This document shows, in pieces, positions 17,012 to 29,431 of a stretch of DNA of 50,757 nucleotides (position 1 is the stretch's first letter; each line of letters starts with the position of its first letter). Source of the DNA: Lachnospiraceae bacterium. Its GTDB lineage: Bacteria; Bacillota; Clostridia; Lachnospirales; Lachnospiraceae. Under the pieces are notes generated by a model. That model was not told the DNA's origin. It saw only the letters and a list, made by a program, of their open reading frames with translations, and ran no database searches. Location: assembly GCA_017525525.1 (NCBI GenBank), contig JAFXSQ010000051.1:1-50757 (forward strand). The letters run 5' to 3'. The position numbers were made by a program, and so were the translations under genes.

Positions 17012-18358
17012 ATGGGTTTAATTCAGGCAGCACTTGGAGCAGCCGGCGGAACTTTGGCCGATCAGTGGCTCGAGTTCTTCTATTGCGAGGCATTACCGAA
17101 TGATGTTCTTATGAGAAAGGGACAGCACAAGGTGTCGGGACGCTCGTCAAACTACAAGGGCAATGACAATATCATCTCCAACGGTTCGGGAATAGCCGTT
17201 GCTGACGGTCAGTGCGCTATCATCGTTGAGCAGGGACAGGTTGTTGATCTCTGCGCGGTTCCGGGCGAGTATACCTACGATACTTCTACAGAGCCGAGTA
17301 TCTTCTCGGGTCCTCTCGGCGAGGGTATTATCAACACCTTCAAGACCATTGGCAAGCGCTTTAAGTACGGCGGAGACACCGGAAAGGATCAGAGAATCTA
17401 TTACTTCAATACAAAGGAGATAATCGACAACAAGTTCGGCACTCCGAATCCGATTCCGTTCAGAGTTGTGGATACCAGGATCAATCTTGATATAGATGTA
17501 TCGGTTCGCTGCTCGGGAAGCTATTCATTTGTGGTTGCGGATCCCATGATTTTCTACACAAAGCTTGCCGGAAATGTATCCGATGAGTACAACAAGAGTA
17601 CCCTCGAGGCTCAGCTCAAGGCAGAGTTTATCTCCGCGCTTTCACCGGCCGTTGCTTCTCTTTCTGCTCTCGAGATCAGACCTAACCAGATTCAGACTCA
17701 TGTAAATGAGCTTCGTGACGCTATCAACAAGGAGCTTGAGGTTCTCTGGTTCCAGAACAGAGGACTTAAGGTTCAGTCTATCGCTATGAACCCGATCACT
17801 CTTCCGAAGGAGGATGAGGATCTTATAAAGAATGCTCAGAGAGCAGGTATGTACATGAACGCCAATATGGCGGGAGCTGCTTTGGTTGACGCTCAGGCAG
17901 AGGCTATGAAGACTGCGGCAGCCAATCCGAACGGCGCTATGATGGGCTTCATGGGCATGGGAATGGCTCAGAATGCGGGTGGCGTAAATGCGCAGCAGAT
18001 GTTCGCTATGGGACAGCAGCAGGCACAGCAGCAACAGCAGATGCAGCAGGCGGCTCCTCAGGCAGCGCCGGCAGCAGACGCATGGACCTGCTCATGCGGT
18101 ACCAAGGCTACAGGCAAGTTCTGTCCTAACTGTGGTTCGCCGAAGCCGGCACCGGCTATCGGAGCTGACGGATGGACCTGCACCTGCGGTACGGTAAACA
18201 AGGGCAAGTTCTGCTCTAACTGTGGCACACCGAAGCCGGCGGGAGCGCCGACCTACAAGTGCGACAAGTGCGGTTGGGAGCCCGAGGATCCGAAGAACCC
18301 GCCTAAGTTCTGCCCGCAGTGCGGCGATCCCTTCAATGAGAATGATATTGTAAAATAA
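17012..18358 (+). CDS. SPFH-domain protein with C-terminal zinc ribbons (YdjI-like)
   Basis: A 448-residue protein. Residues about 1-310 resemble the SPFH/virion-core fold of Bacillus YdjI (EFFYCEALPNDVLMRKGQ, then IIVEQGQVVDLCAVPGEY). A Met/Ala/Gln-rich joint follows. The tail holds two copies of a short ribbon starting WTC(S/T)CGT with FCPNCG or FCSNCG (about 357-406) and a third ribbon, YKCDKCGW with FCPQCG (about 413-443). SPFH proteins assemble at membranes and mark stress-related microdomains. The ribosome site AAGGAGGGT is very strong. The next three genes form a co-directional group with related zinc ribbons; in Bacillus YdjI acts with PspA, YdjG and YdjH. Confidence 0.85.
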   Translation: MGLIQAALGAAGGTLADQWLEFFYCEALPNDVLMRKGQHKVSGRSSNYKGNDNIISNGSGIAVADGQCAIIVEQGQVVDLCAVPGEYTYDTSTEPSIFSGPLGEGIINTFKTIGKRFKYGGDTGKDQRIYYFNTKEIIDNKFGTPNPIPFRVVDTRINLDIDVSVRCSGSYSFVVADPMIFYTKLAGNVSDEYNKSTLEAQLKAEFISALSPAVASLSALEIRPNQIQTHVNELRDAINKELEVLWFQNRGLKVQSIAMNPITLPKEDEDLIKNAQRAGMYMNANMAGAALVDAQAEAMKTAAANPNGAMMGFMGMGMAQNAGGVNAQQMFAMGQQQAQQQQQMQQAAPQAAPAADAWTCSCGTKATGKFCPNCGSPKPAPAIGADGWTCTCGTVNKGKFCSNCGTPKPAGAPTYKCDKCGWEPEDPKNPPKFCPQCGDPFNENDIVK

Positions 18359-18369
18359 GATTATAATCA

Positions 18370-18401
18370 CACCCTGCCCGAGCTTATTGCCGGGCAGGGT
18401 G
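18370..18401 (+). terminator. GC-rich hairpin between SPFH and DUF4428 genes
   Basis: CACCCTGCCCG (18370-18380) and CGGGCAGGGTG (18391-18401) pair perfectly over 11 bp with a 10-nt loop. The tail is CTTT then A residues, a poor U-tract. It could attenuate transcription or protect the upstream mRNA end rather than stop transcription fully. Confidence 0.45.
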
Positions 18402-18426
18402 CTTTAAAAAAAATCAGGAGGTTATT

Positions 18427-19422
18427 ATGGGGTTATTTGAAAAGAAATTTTGTGATGTGTGCGGCGAGAAGATAGGAATGCTCGGCAATCGTAAGCTTGA
18501 GGACGGCAATCTCTGCAAGGACTGCGCTTCAAAGCTCTCTCCCTTCTTCTCTGAGAGAAAGCACAGCACAGTGGATGAGATAAAGCAGCAGCTTGCTTAC
18601 AGAGAGGCTAATCAGCAGCAGGTTGCGAACTTCAGACCGACGGCTTCCTTCGGTGACCATACAAAGGTTCATATTGACCAGAACATGGGGTGCTTCATAG
18701 TTACGGGTAAGACAAACTGGAGAGACGACAATCCGGATGTGATTCCGCTTTCTTTGGTTACGAACTGTAATCTTGAAGTGAAGGAGAACAGAAGCGAGAT
18801 ATACAGAGAGGTGCAGAAGGACGGAAGAACGGAGCGCGTAAGCTTCAATCCTCCGAAATATGAATATCATTATGATTTCAAGATGAAGATTACCGTTAAT
18901 CACGATTATTTCGATGAGATTGATTTCGATCTCTGCGGCTACAGCGAGAGGCCGAACTCGGTAAATGACGCAAGGTACCAGAGACTTCAGCAGGTTGCCA
19001 TGCAGATTGAGAATGCGCTTCTTCCCGGAAGAGCAACCGGAATGGGCATGGGTATGAACAACATGGGCATGGGCGGCATGAATATGGGAATGAACCAGGG
19101 CATGAACGGCATGGGTATGAATAACATGGGCGGCATGAACATGGGAATGAACCAAGGCATGAACCAGGGTATGAACAACATGGGCATGAATAACATGAAC
19201 GGCATGAATCAGATGGGAATGAACCAAGGCATGAACAACCAAGGCATGAATAACATGGGCGGCATGAACCAGGGTATGAACAATATGGGAATGAACCAGG
19301 GCATGGGAGCGCAGATGGGCGGCATGATGGGACAGAATCCTGCGGCAGGTCCGTGGATGTGCGCATGCGGAACATCAAATACCGGAGCCTTCTGTGAGGG
19401 TTGCGGAAACCCGAGACCATAG
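18427..19422 (+). CDS. DUF4428-type zinc protein with Met/Gly/Asn-rich tail and C-terminal ribbon
   Basis: A 331-residue protein. Residues 1-45 match the DUF4428 treble-clef pattern (FCDVCGEKIG, then LCKDCASKL). Residues about 60-200 are a compact domain, probably beta-rich. Residues about 203-305 consist almost only of Met, Gly, Asn and Gln, with 34 methionines in about 100 residues. The end is a short zinc ribbon (CACG with CEGCG) like those in the SPFH protein upstream. The shared ribbon and position suggest the two proteins work together. The role of the Met-rich tail is unknown; a flexible linker or condensate-like region, or metal or oxidant handling, are possibilities. The ribosome site is CAGGAGG. 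Confidence 0.7.
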   Translation: MGLFEKKFCDVCGEKIGMLGNRKLEDGNLCKDCASKLSPFFSERKHSTVDEIKQQLAYREANQQQVANFRPTASFGDHTKVHIDQNMGCFIVTGKTNWRDDNPDVIPLSLVTNCNLEVKENRSEIYREVQKDGRTERVSFNPPKYEYHYDFKMKITVNHDYFDEIDFDLCGYSERPNSVNDARYQRLQQVAMQIENALLPGRATGMGMGMNNMGMGGMNMGMNQGMNGMGMNNMGGMNMGMNQGMNQGMNNMGMNNMNGMNQMGMNQGMNNQGMNNMGGMNQGMNNMGMNQGMGAQMGGMMGQNPAAGPWMCACGTSNTGAFCEGCGNPRP

Positions 19423-19436
19423 GGAGAGGATAGATT

Positions 19437-20501
19437 ATGGCAGAGTATAAATGTTCAAATTGCGGCGGCTCTATGGAGTTCGACAGCAAGAGCCAGAAGC
19501 TTATATGTCCGTGGTGCGGCAGCGAGCATGATCCGAAGGAGTATGACGCGCAGCAGCAGGCTCAGGCGGCGCAGGCGCAAAATGCTCAGCAGGGCGGCCA
19601 GGCATTTGCCGTAGAGCAGAGCGAGTGGAATGTGAATTCAGACGGACTGATGTCTTATATCTGTAAGAACTGCGGCGGCGAGGTTGTGGGAGACGAAACC
19701 CTTGCTTCGACAAGCTGTCCGTATTGCGACAGCCCGATAGTGAGAAATGATCAGTTTGCCGGAGTATTGAAGCCGGATCTTATCATACCCTTCAAGCTTG
19801 ACAAGAACCAGGCGAAGGAGAAGCTCAATCGTTTCGTGTCTTCAAAGAAGCTTGTTCCGAAGGTGTTCAAGGACGCTAAGCATATAGATGAGATAAAGGG
19901 GCTTTATGTTCCGTTTTGGCTCTTTGACGCAGATGTGTACGGCGAAGGCCATTTCAACGCCGAGAGGCAGACCGGAGATCAGATAAACAGCTTTGATGTG
20001 TTCAGGAGCGGAACCCTATCCTTCAGGGATGTGCCTGTGGATGCCGCTTCGAAGATGCAGGATGAGATGATGGATTCCATTGAGCCCTTCAATATGAATG
20101 AGGCGACATCATTTTCGACAGCGTATCTTGCGGGCTATATGGCTGACAAGTATGATGTGTCCCCTGAGGAGTGCTTCATGAGAGGCAACGAGAGAATCAG
20201 AAAGAGCGTTGAGGATGAGCTTATCGGCTCCATGAAGGGCTACACCAATGTACACGCAAGAGATGTAAATATGAACATAATGCAGGGGCAGGCGAAGTAC
20301 GCGCTCCTTCCGGTGTGGGTTTTGAACACCACCTGGGAGGGCAAGCAGTATCGCTTTGCCATGAACGGACAGACGGGAAAGTACACGGGCGACCTGCCTT
20401 ACGATAAGAAGGCTTACAAGGGATACTTCTTCCGCACGGCGATCGTTACGGCGCTCATAGTATTCGGCGCGCTGTTCCTGTTCTGGTTCTTAAAGAAGTA
20501 G
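19437..20501 (+). CDS. TFIIB-type zinc-ribbon membrane protein (YdjG-like)
   Basis: A 354-residue protein with two N-terminal ribbons: KCSNCGG with CPWCG (residues 5-30) and ICKNCGG with CPYCDS (about 75-98), joined by an Ala/Gln-rich segment. A central domain (about 110-310) contains LKPDLIIPF, and a single hydrophobic helix lies at about 330-350, followed by two lysines. This matches Bacillus YdjG, a tail-anchored cytoplasmic-facing protein that with YdjH recruits PspA and YdjI to perturbed membrane. Such proteins are sometimes mislabelled as PriA-like helicases because of the ribbon; no helicase motif is present. It starts 14 bp after the DUF4428 gene, clearly one operon. Confidence 0.8.
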   Translation: MAEYKCSNCGGSMEFDSKSQKLICPWCGSEHDPKEYDAQQQAQAAQAQNAQQGGQAFAVEQSEWNVNSDGLMSYICKNCGGEVVGDETLASTSCPYCDSPIVRNDQFAGVLKPDLIIPFKLDKNQAKEKLNRFVSSKKLVPKVFKDAKHIDEIKGLYVPFWLFDADVYGEGHFNAERQTGDQINSFDVFRSGTLSFRDVPVDAASKMQDEMMDSIEPFNMNEATSFSTAYLAGYMADKYDVSPEECFMRGNERIRKSVEDELIGSMKGYTNVHARDVNMNIMQGQAKYALLPVWVLNTTWEGKQYRFAMNGQTGKYTGDLPYDKKAYKGYFFRTAIVTALIVFGALFLFWFLKK

Positions 20502-20513
20502 GAGGTGAGAGCG

Positions 20514-21302
20514 ATGAAGAAGACAAGAAAAAAGATACTTATAATGGCTGCTCTCACGCTTATAATGATGTTGATAATGCCGGGCTCGACATTTGCGGCC
20601 GGAGAGGGCACGAGAGTGATAGATGAGGCAAATCTTCTGAGTGATTCGGAGAAAAGCTCACTTTCATCCAGGCTTGATTCGATCTCATCAAAGTACGGAG
20701 TTGACGTGGTTGTCTATACGGACACCAGCCTCTACGATATGACGCCGGAGGCTCTGGCTGATTATATGTGCGAGCAGTACTCTGATGACTGCGTAGTTTT
20801 CATGGTAAATATGGAGGCGCATGACTGGTGGATTAGTACCAGAGGCTTTGCAATTACAGCCTTTACCGATGCAGGCAGGAAATATATAACCGACGACATC
20901 ACTCCGTACCTGACCGACAAGGAGTACGCAAAGTGCTTTGACGAGTTCGCAAACTATGCGGATGACTATTTGGACAAGGCAAAGCAGGGCAAGCCCTACG
21001 ACAGCGGCAACCTTCCGAAGAAGCCCTTCAAGGCGGTACAGGACGGAATAATCGCAGTGTTAGCCGGCCTCGGCGCGGGCGGAATTAGGGCAGGCAGCCT
21101 TAAGGCAGAGACCAAGACCGTACGCAAGGCAACAAAGGCGAGCACCTACCTCACCGGCAACCTCATGATTCAGGGCAACAACGAGGTGTTCACCGGAAGC
21201 AGGATGGTACCGCGCACGCAATCTTCCTCGGGAGGCGGCGGAAGCTCAACCCACGTTTCTTCATCCGGAGTTACCCATGGCGGAAGCGGAGGAAAGTTCT
21301 AA
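20514..21302 (+). CDS. TPM-domain protein (YdjH-like)
   Basis: A 262-residue secreted or membrane-tethered protein. The signal peptide is residues 1-28, ending STFA. The TPM domain covers about 30-165 (VIDEANLLSDSEKSSL, then DVVVYTDTSL). A short hydrophobic, glycine-rich stretch at about 175-195 stands where YdjH has its membrane helix. The end is Gly/Ser-rich (SSSGGGGSS, HGGSGGKF). ATG 20514 was chosen over the in-frame GTG 20505 because GGAGG ends at 20505, giving normal spacing to 20514. It is the last gene of the SPFH-DUF4428-ribbon-TPM group and is followed by an intrinsic terminator. Confidence 0.85.
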   Translation: MKKTRKKILIMAALTLIMMLIMPGSTFAAGEGTRVIDEANLLSDSEKSSLSSRLDSISSKYGVDVVVYTDTSLYDMTPEALADYMCEQYSDDCVVFMVNMEAHDWWISTRGFAITAFTDAGRKYITDDITPYLTDKEYAKCFDEFANYADDYLDKAKQGKPYDSGNLPKKPFKAVQDGIIAVLAGLGAGGIRAGSLKAETKTVRKATKASTYLTGNLMIQGNNEVFTGSRMVPRTQSSSGGGGSSTHVSSSGVTHGGSGGKF

Positions 21303-21311
21303 AGATAAATC

Positions 21312-21348
21312 AAAAAATTACCGACAAAAATTTGTCGGTAATTTTTTT
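21312..21348 (+). terminator. Intrinsic terminator after the TPM gene
   Basis: ATTACCGACAAA and TTTGTCGGTAAT form a stem extended by A and T runs (total 17 bp, 2-nt loop) and followed by seven T residues. Its symmetric A/T flanks would work in both directions. It separates the membrane-stress group from the rpoB promoter. Confidence 0.9.
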
Positions 21349-21358
21349 GAAAAAACAT

Positions 21359-21387
21359 TTGACATTTGGAGCCCTCAGTGCTATAGT
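21359..21387 (+). promoter_or_regulatory. rpoBC promoter (consensus -35, extended -10)
   Basis: TTGACA (21359-21364), a 17-bp spacer and TATAGT (21382-21387) preceded by TGC. This is a near-ideal strong promoter. The predicted start near 21394 gives a leader of about 100 nt. Confidence 0.85.
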
Positions 21388-21393
21388 AGTAAA

Positions 21394-21492
21394 ATGTCAC
21401 TATTGTGGGGAGGTATCCCCTGCACTATTTTTGTGCGAAAATAGTTCTTTAGTGATAAAGATCCGAAAATTCTTTCAAGGGGTGAAAACGCG
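21394..21492 (+). promoter_or_regulatory. Structured rpoB leader
   Basis: The leader contains two hairpins: GGGGA and TCCCC around GGTA (about 21406-21419), and ACTATTTT (21424-21431) pairing with AAAATAGT (21438-21445). No U-tract follows either, so they are not terminators. They could set mRNA stability or translation of rpoB. I do not recognise a known riboregulator. Confidence 0.45.
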
Positions 21493-24400
21493 ATGAATAA
21501 GTACAGAATGCGTCCTGTTGAATCGGGAAGAGGAATAAGAATGAGCTTCTCCGGCAGAAAAGAAGTACTCGACATGCCGAACCTCATCGAGGTACAGAAG
21601 AATTCTTACAAGTGGTTCCTTGAGGAAGGCTTAAAGGAAGCCTTCAGGGACATTTCCCCAATCTCCGATTATTCAGGTCAGTTAAGCCTGGAGTTTGTTG
21701 ACTACAAGCTTTGCCGTGAAGACGTGAAGTACAGCATTGAGGAGTGTAAGGAGCGTGATGCAACTTACGCAGCGCCTATTAAGGTCAATGTTCGTCTTCG
21801 TAACAACGAGAACGGCGAGAGCGCAACGCATGACATTTTTATGGGTGACCTCCCTCTTATGACCGAGACGGGTACCTTTGTCATCAACGGAGCTGAGCGT
21901 GTTATCGTCAGCCAGTTAGTCAGATCGCCGGGCATTTATTATGCAATCGGACATGATAAGATAGGAAAGACTCTTTATTCATGTACAGTCATTCCTAACA
22001 GAGGTGCATGGCTTGAGTACGAGACAGACTCAAACGACGTATTCTATGTACGTGTGGACAGGACCAGAAAGATTCCTGTCACTGTTTTGATTCGTTCTTT
22101 GGGAATAGGAACAAATCAGGAGATCATCGACCTTTTCGGTGACGAGCCGAAGATTCTGGCTACCATCGAGAAGGATGTATCCAACTCCTTTGATACCGGT
22201 GTTATAGAATTATATAAGAAGATACGTCCGGGCGAGCCGGAGGTTGTTGACAATGCGGCAAGCTTATTTAACAGTATGTTCTTTGATTCGAGGAGATATG
22301 ACCTTGCGAAGGTAGGACGTTACAAGTTCAATAAGAAGCTTGCATTGAGAAACCGTATCGCAGGTCACGTGCTTGCGGAGGCTGTAACCGATCCTTCGAC
22401 AGGTGAGGTTATGTACGAGGCAGGTACAAAGCTTACAAGGGAGTCGGCTAAGGCAATCCAGGATGCGGCTGTACCTTATGTATGGATTGAGACTGAGGAC
22501 AGGAATGTCAAGGTTCTCTCCAACATGGCTGTATCACTTTCGGAGTACGTAAGCTTTGATCCGGCTGAGGTCGGCATCAAGGAGGATGTGTACTATCCTG
22601 CTTTAGAGAAGCTTCTTGAAGAGTATGACGATGAGGATGAGCTCAAGGAGGCTATCGAGTCTTCAATCGCAGAGCTTGTTCCGAAGCACATTACCAAGGA
22701 AGATATCCTTGCTTCCATAAACTATAATATGCATCTTGAGTACGGTATCGGCAACAAGGACGATATCGACCATTTGGGTAACAGACGTATCCGTGCGGTA
22801 GGCGAGCTCTTACAGAATCAGTACAGAATCGGTCTTTCCAGACTCGAGAGAGTTGTAAGGGAGCGTATGACCACACAGGATATTGAGAGCATTACACCCC
22901 AGTCGCTCATCAATATCAAGCCTGTAACCGCGGCGGTTAAGGAGTTCTTCGGAAGCTCCCAGCTGTCACAGTTCATGGATCAGAACAACCCGCTTTCGGA
23001 GCTTACACATAAGAGACGTCTTTCAGCCTTAGGTCCCGGTGGTCTTTCGCGTGATCGTGCCGGATTCGAGGTTCGTGATGTTCACTATACGCATTACGGA
23101 AGGATGTGTCCGATAGAGACACCGGAAGGTCCTAACATCGGACTTATCAACTCCCTTGCTACCTATGCAAGGATAAATGAATACGGCTTCGTCGAGGCTC
23201 CTTACAGAAAGCTCGACAAGTCCGATCCGACTAATCCGATAGTCACGGAGGAGGTTGAGTACCTTACCGCGGACGAAGAGGATAACTATATCGTAGCACA
23301 GGCTAACGAGCCTCTTGACGAGAAGGGACATTTCATCAATAACAATGTATCCGGTCGTTTCAAGGAGGAGACAGCAGCATTCCCGAAGGCAAGCGTTGAC
23401 CTTATGGATGTGTCGCCTAAGATGGTCTTCTCGGTTGCTACATCGATGATACCTTTCCTTGAAAATGATGATGCTAACCGTGCGCTGATGGGCTCGAACA
23501 TGCAGCGTCAGGCAGTGCCGCTCCTTAGGACCGAGGCGCCTGTTGTAGGTACCGGTATGGAGAACAAGGCGGCTGTCGACTCGGGAGCCTGCGTTGTTGC
23601 TCAGCACGATGGTGTTGTTGAGAGAGTTTCAAGCGAAGAGATAGTTGTAAAGCGTAAGGACGGAACCAGGGATGAGTACCATATCATCAAGTTCGCAAGA
23701 AGCAACCAGGGTAACTGCATGAACCAGAGACCTATCGTTGATGTCGGCGACAAGGTTAAGGCCGGTATGGTTATCGCGGACGGTCCTTCAACCGCGGGCG
23801 GAGAGCTTGCGCTCGGTAAGAACCCGCTCATCGGTTTCATGACCTGGGAAGGTTATAACTACGAGGATGCTGTTCTCCTTTCGGAGAGACTTGTGAAGGA
23901 GGACGTGTACACCTCGGTACATATAGAAGAGTATGAAGTAGAAGCAAGAGATACCAAGCTCGGCGAGGAGGAGATAACAAGAGATCTCTCGGGACTTTCG
24001 GCTGAGGCCTTAAAGGACCTTGACGAGAACGGTATCATCAGAATAGGCGCAGAGGTCAGAGCAGGCGATATCCTTGTCGGAAAGGTTACTCCTAAGGGAG
24101 AGACGGATGTTACCGCTGAGGAGAGACTTCTTAGAGCAATCTTCGGTGAGAAGGCAAGAGAGGTAAGGGATACCTCGCTCAAGGTGCCTCATGGCGCTTA
24201 CGGTATCGTTATGGATACTAAGGTATTTACCAGGGAGAACGGCGATGAGCTTCCTCCGGGAGTAAATAAATCAGTTACAGTCTGCATAGCTCAGAAGAGA
24301 AAGATCTCTGTCGGCGATAAGATGGCAGGTCGTCACGGTAACAAGGGTGTTATCTCGCGTATCCTTCCGGTGGAGGATATGCCATTCCTTCCGAACGGTC

Positions 24401-25320
24401 GCCCGCTTGATATAGTTCTTAATCCTTTGGGTGTGCCTTCACGTATGAATATCGGTCAGGTCCTTGAGATTCACTTGGGACTTGCCGCAAAGGTATTAGG
24501 CTTTAATGTTTCCACACCGGTCTTCGACGGAGCTAACGAGTACGATATCATGGATGCTCTTGAGATGGCAAATGACTATGTCAACACCGAGTGGGAAGAT
24601 TTTGAGAAGAAGTATAAGAAGGATGTGTCAAAGGAGGTTATGGATTACCTCTATGAGCACAGAGACCACAGAGAAGAGTGGAAGGGAGTTCCGATTAACC
24701 GTACAGGTAAGGTTCGTTTAAGAGACGGACGTACCGGAGAGGAGTTCGACTCACCTGTAACAATCGGTTACATGCATTACCTGAAGCTCCACCACCTTGT
24801 AGATGATAAGATTCACGCGCGTTCAACCGGTCCTTACGGAATGGTTACACAGCAGCCTCTCGGCGGTAAGGCGCAGTTCGGTGGACAGCGTTTCGGAGAG
24901 ATGGAGGTTTGGGCTCTTGAGGCATACGGCGCAAGCTACACACTTCAGGAGATCCTTACCGTTAAGTCTGATGATATCACAGGACGTGTTAAGACCTATG
25001 AGTCGATCATCAAGGGCGACAACATTCCTGCTCCGGGTATACCTGAGTCCTTTAAGGTGCTCCTTAAGGAATTCCAGTCTCTTGCGCTTGATGTAAGAGT
25101 GCTCAGGGATGACCAGACAGAGGTTGAGCTTACAGAGAATATCGATTACGGCAGTGATGAAATCAACGAAGTATTAGGCTCTGAAGAGGGAGTAGGCGAG
25201 AACTTGGCCGAGCAGGGCATGAGCGGAGTAGATGAGAATGATGAGCTCACAGAGCTTGCCGGTATGGATGACGATTATTACGACGACGGCAACTTTGATG
25301 ATGACGGCAGTGATTATTGA
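21493..25320 (+). CDS. rpoB: RNA polymerase beta subunit
   Basis: A 1275-residue catalytic subunit. It begins [20 protein letters not shown], and the rifampicin-region fork is clear around residues 480-560 ([19 protein letters not shown], then [16 protein letters not shown] and [12 protein letters not shown]). Near 940 is [12 protein letters not shown], and the C-terminus has the [17 protein letters not shown] segment contacting beta-prime. The tail is acidic (last about 40 residues). The rifampicin pocket looks wild type ([22 protein letters not shown]), so no resistance change is evident. The gene has its own promoter, and the gene upstream is not rplL. Confidence 0.98.
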   Translation: MNKYRMRPVESGRGIRMSFSGRKEVLDMPNLIEVQKNSYKWFLEEGLKEAFRDISPISDYSGQLSLEFVDYKLCREDVKYSIEECKERDATYAAPIKVNVRLRNNENGESATHDIFMGDLPLMTETGTFVINGAERVIVSQLVRSPGIYYAIGHDKIGKTLYSCTVIPNRGAWLEYETDSNDVFYVRVDRTRKIPVTVLIRSLGIGTNQEIIDLFGDEPKILATIEKDVSNSFDTGVIELYKKIRPGEPEVVDNAASLFNSMFFDSRRYDLAKVGRYKFNKKLALRNRIAGHVLAEAVTDPSTGEVMYEAGTKLTRESAKAIQDAAVPYVWIETEDRNVKVLSNMAVSLSEYVSFDPAEVGIKEDVYYPALEKLLEEYDDEDELKEAIESSIAELVPKHITKEDILASINYNMHLEYGIGNKDDIDHLGNRRIRAVGELLQNQYRIGLSRLERVVRERMTTQDIESITPQSLINIKPVTAAVKEFFGSSQLSQFMDQNNPLSELTHKRRLSALGPGGLSRDRAGFEVRDVHYTHYGRMCPIETPEGPNIGLINSLATYARINEYGFVEAPYRKLDKSDPTNPIVTEEVEYLTADEEDNYIVAQANEPLDEKGHFINNNVSGRFKEETAAFPKASVDLMDVSPKMVFSVATSMIPFLENDDANRALMGSNMQRQAVPLLRTEAPVVGTGMENKAAVDSGACVVAQHDGVVERVSSEEIVVKRKDGTRDEYHIIKFARSNQGNCMNQRPIVDVGDKVKAGMVIADGPSTAGGELALGKNPLIGFMTWEGYNYEDAVLLSERLVKEDVYTSVHIEEYEVEARDTKLGEEEITRDLSGLSAEALKDLDENGIIRIGAEVRAGDILVGKVTPKGETDVTAEERLLRAIFGEKAREVRDTSLKVPHGAYGIVMDTKVFTRENGDELPPGVNKSVTVCIAQKRKISVGDKMAGRHGNKGVISRILPVEDMPFLPNGRPLDIVLNPLGVPSRMNIGQVLEIHLGLAAKVLGFNVSTPVFDGANEYDIMDALEMANDYVNTEWEDFEKKYKKDVSKEVMDYLYEHRDHREEWKGVPINRTGKVRLRDGRTGEEFDSPVTIGYMHYLKLHHLVDDKIHARSTGPYGMVTQQPLGGKAQFGGQRFGEMEVWALEAYGASYTLQEILTVKSDDITGRVKTYESIIKGDNIPAPGIPESFKVLLKEFQSLALDVRVLRDDQTEVELTENIDYGSDEINEVLGSEEGVGENLAEQGMSGVDENDELTELAGMDDDYYDDGNFDDDGSDY

Positions 25321-25339
25321 TGAAAGGGGATAAGGTGAG

Positions 25340-29215
<3,876 letters not shown>

Positions 29216-29232
29216 AAGGTTATAGAACACAA

Positions 29233-29286
29233 GACAGGGGACGAATTCATAGTTGCATAAGACTTTGGATTCGTCCCTTGTCTTTT
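29233..29286 (+). terminator. rpoBC intrinsic terminator
   Basis: GACAGGGGACGAAT (29233-29246) pairs with ATTCGTCCCTTGTC (29269-29282) over 14 bp with one G-U wobble and a 22-nt loop, then TTTT. It begins 17 bp past the rpoC stop. A palindromic element that also follows the terminator at 31528 starts immediately after. Confidence 0.8.
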
Positions 29287-29340
29287 ATGCATGCGCCACA
29301 TAATGTGAATTGTCGTTTCGTGACATGCGGGCAGCCAACG
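29283..29340. repeat. Terminator-associated element, copy A
   Basis: The stretch from TTTTATGC through AATGTGAA, TGTCG, CGTGACA and GCGGGC aligns along its length with copy B at 31561-31613. In both places it begins in the T-tract of an intrinsic terminator. The outer arms are degenerate in this copy. No ORF is present. Confidence 0.6.
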
Positions 29341-29378
29341 ACAGGGGTTCGACTGTGGCTTCCGGGCTCGATTTTTCC

Positions 29379-29407
29379 TTGACGGTTTGTGTCTGATGGG
29401 GTAAAAT
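29379..29407 (+). promoter_or_regulatory. Promoter of second GH13 gene
   Basis: TTGACG (29379-29384), a 17-bp spacer and TAAAAT (29402-29407). The ribosome site TTAGGAG (29415-29421) and ATG 29432 follow closely, leaving a leader of only about 18 nt. Confidence 0.7.
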
Positions 29408-29431
29408 ATTTCTGTTAGGAGATTTGGATTT

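Noticed and set aside
29340-29365. tRNA-like GGTTCGA loop
   Set aside because: Only a four-pair T-arm-like hairpin; no acceptor, D or anticodon arms can be built.
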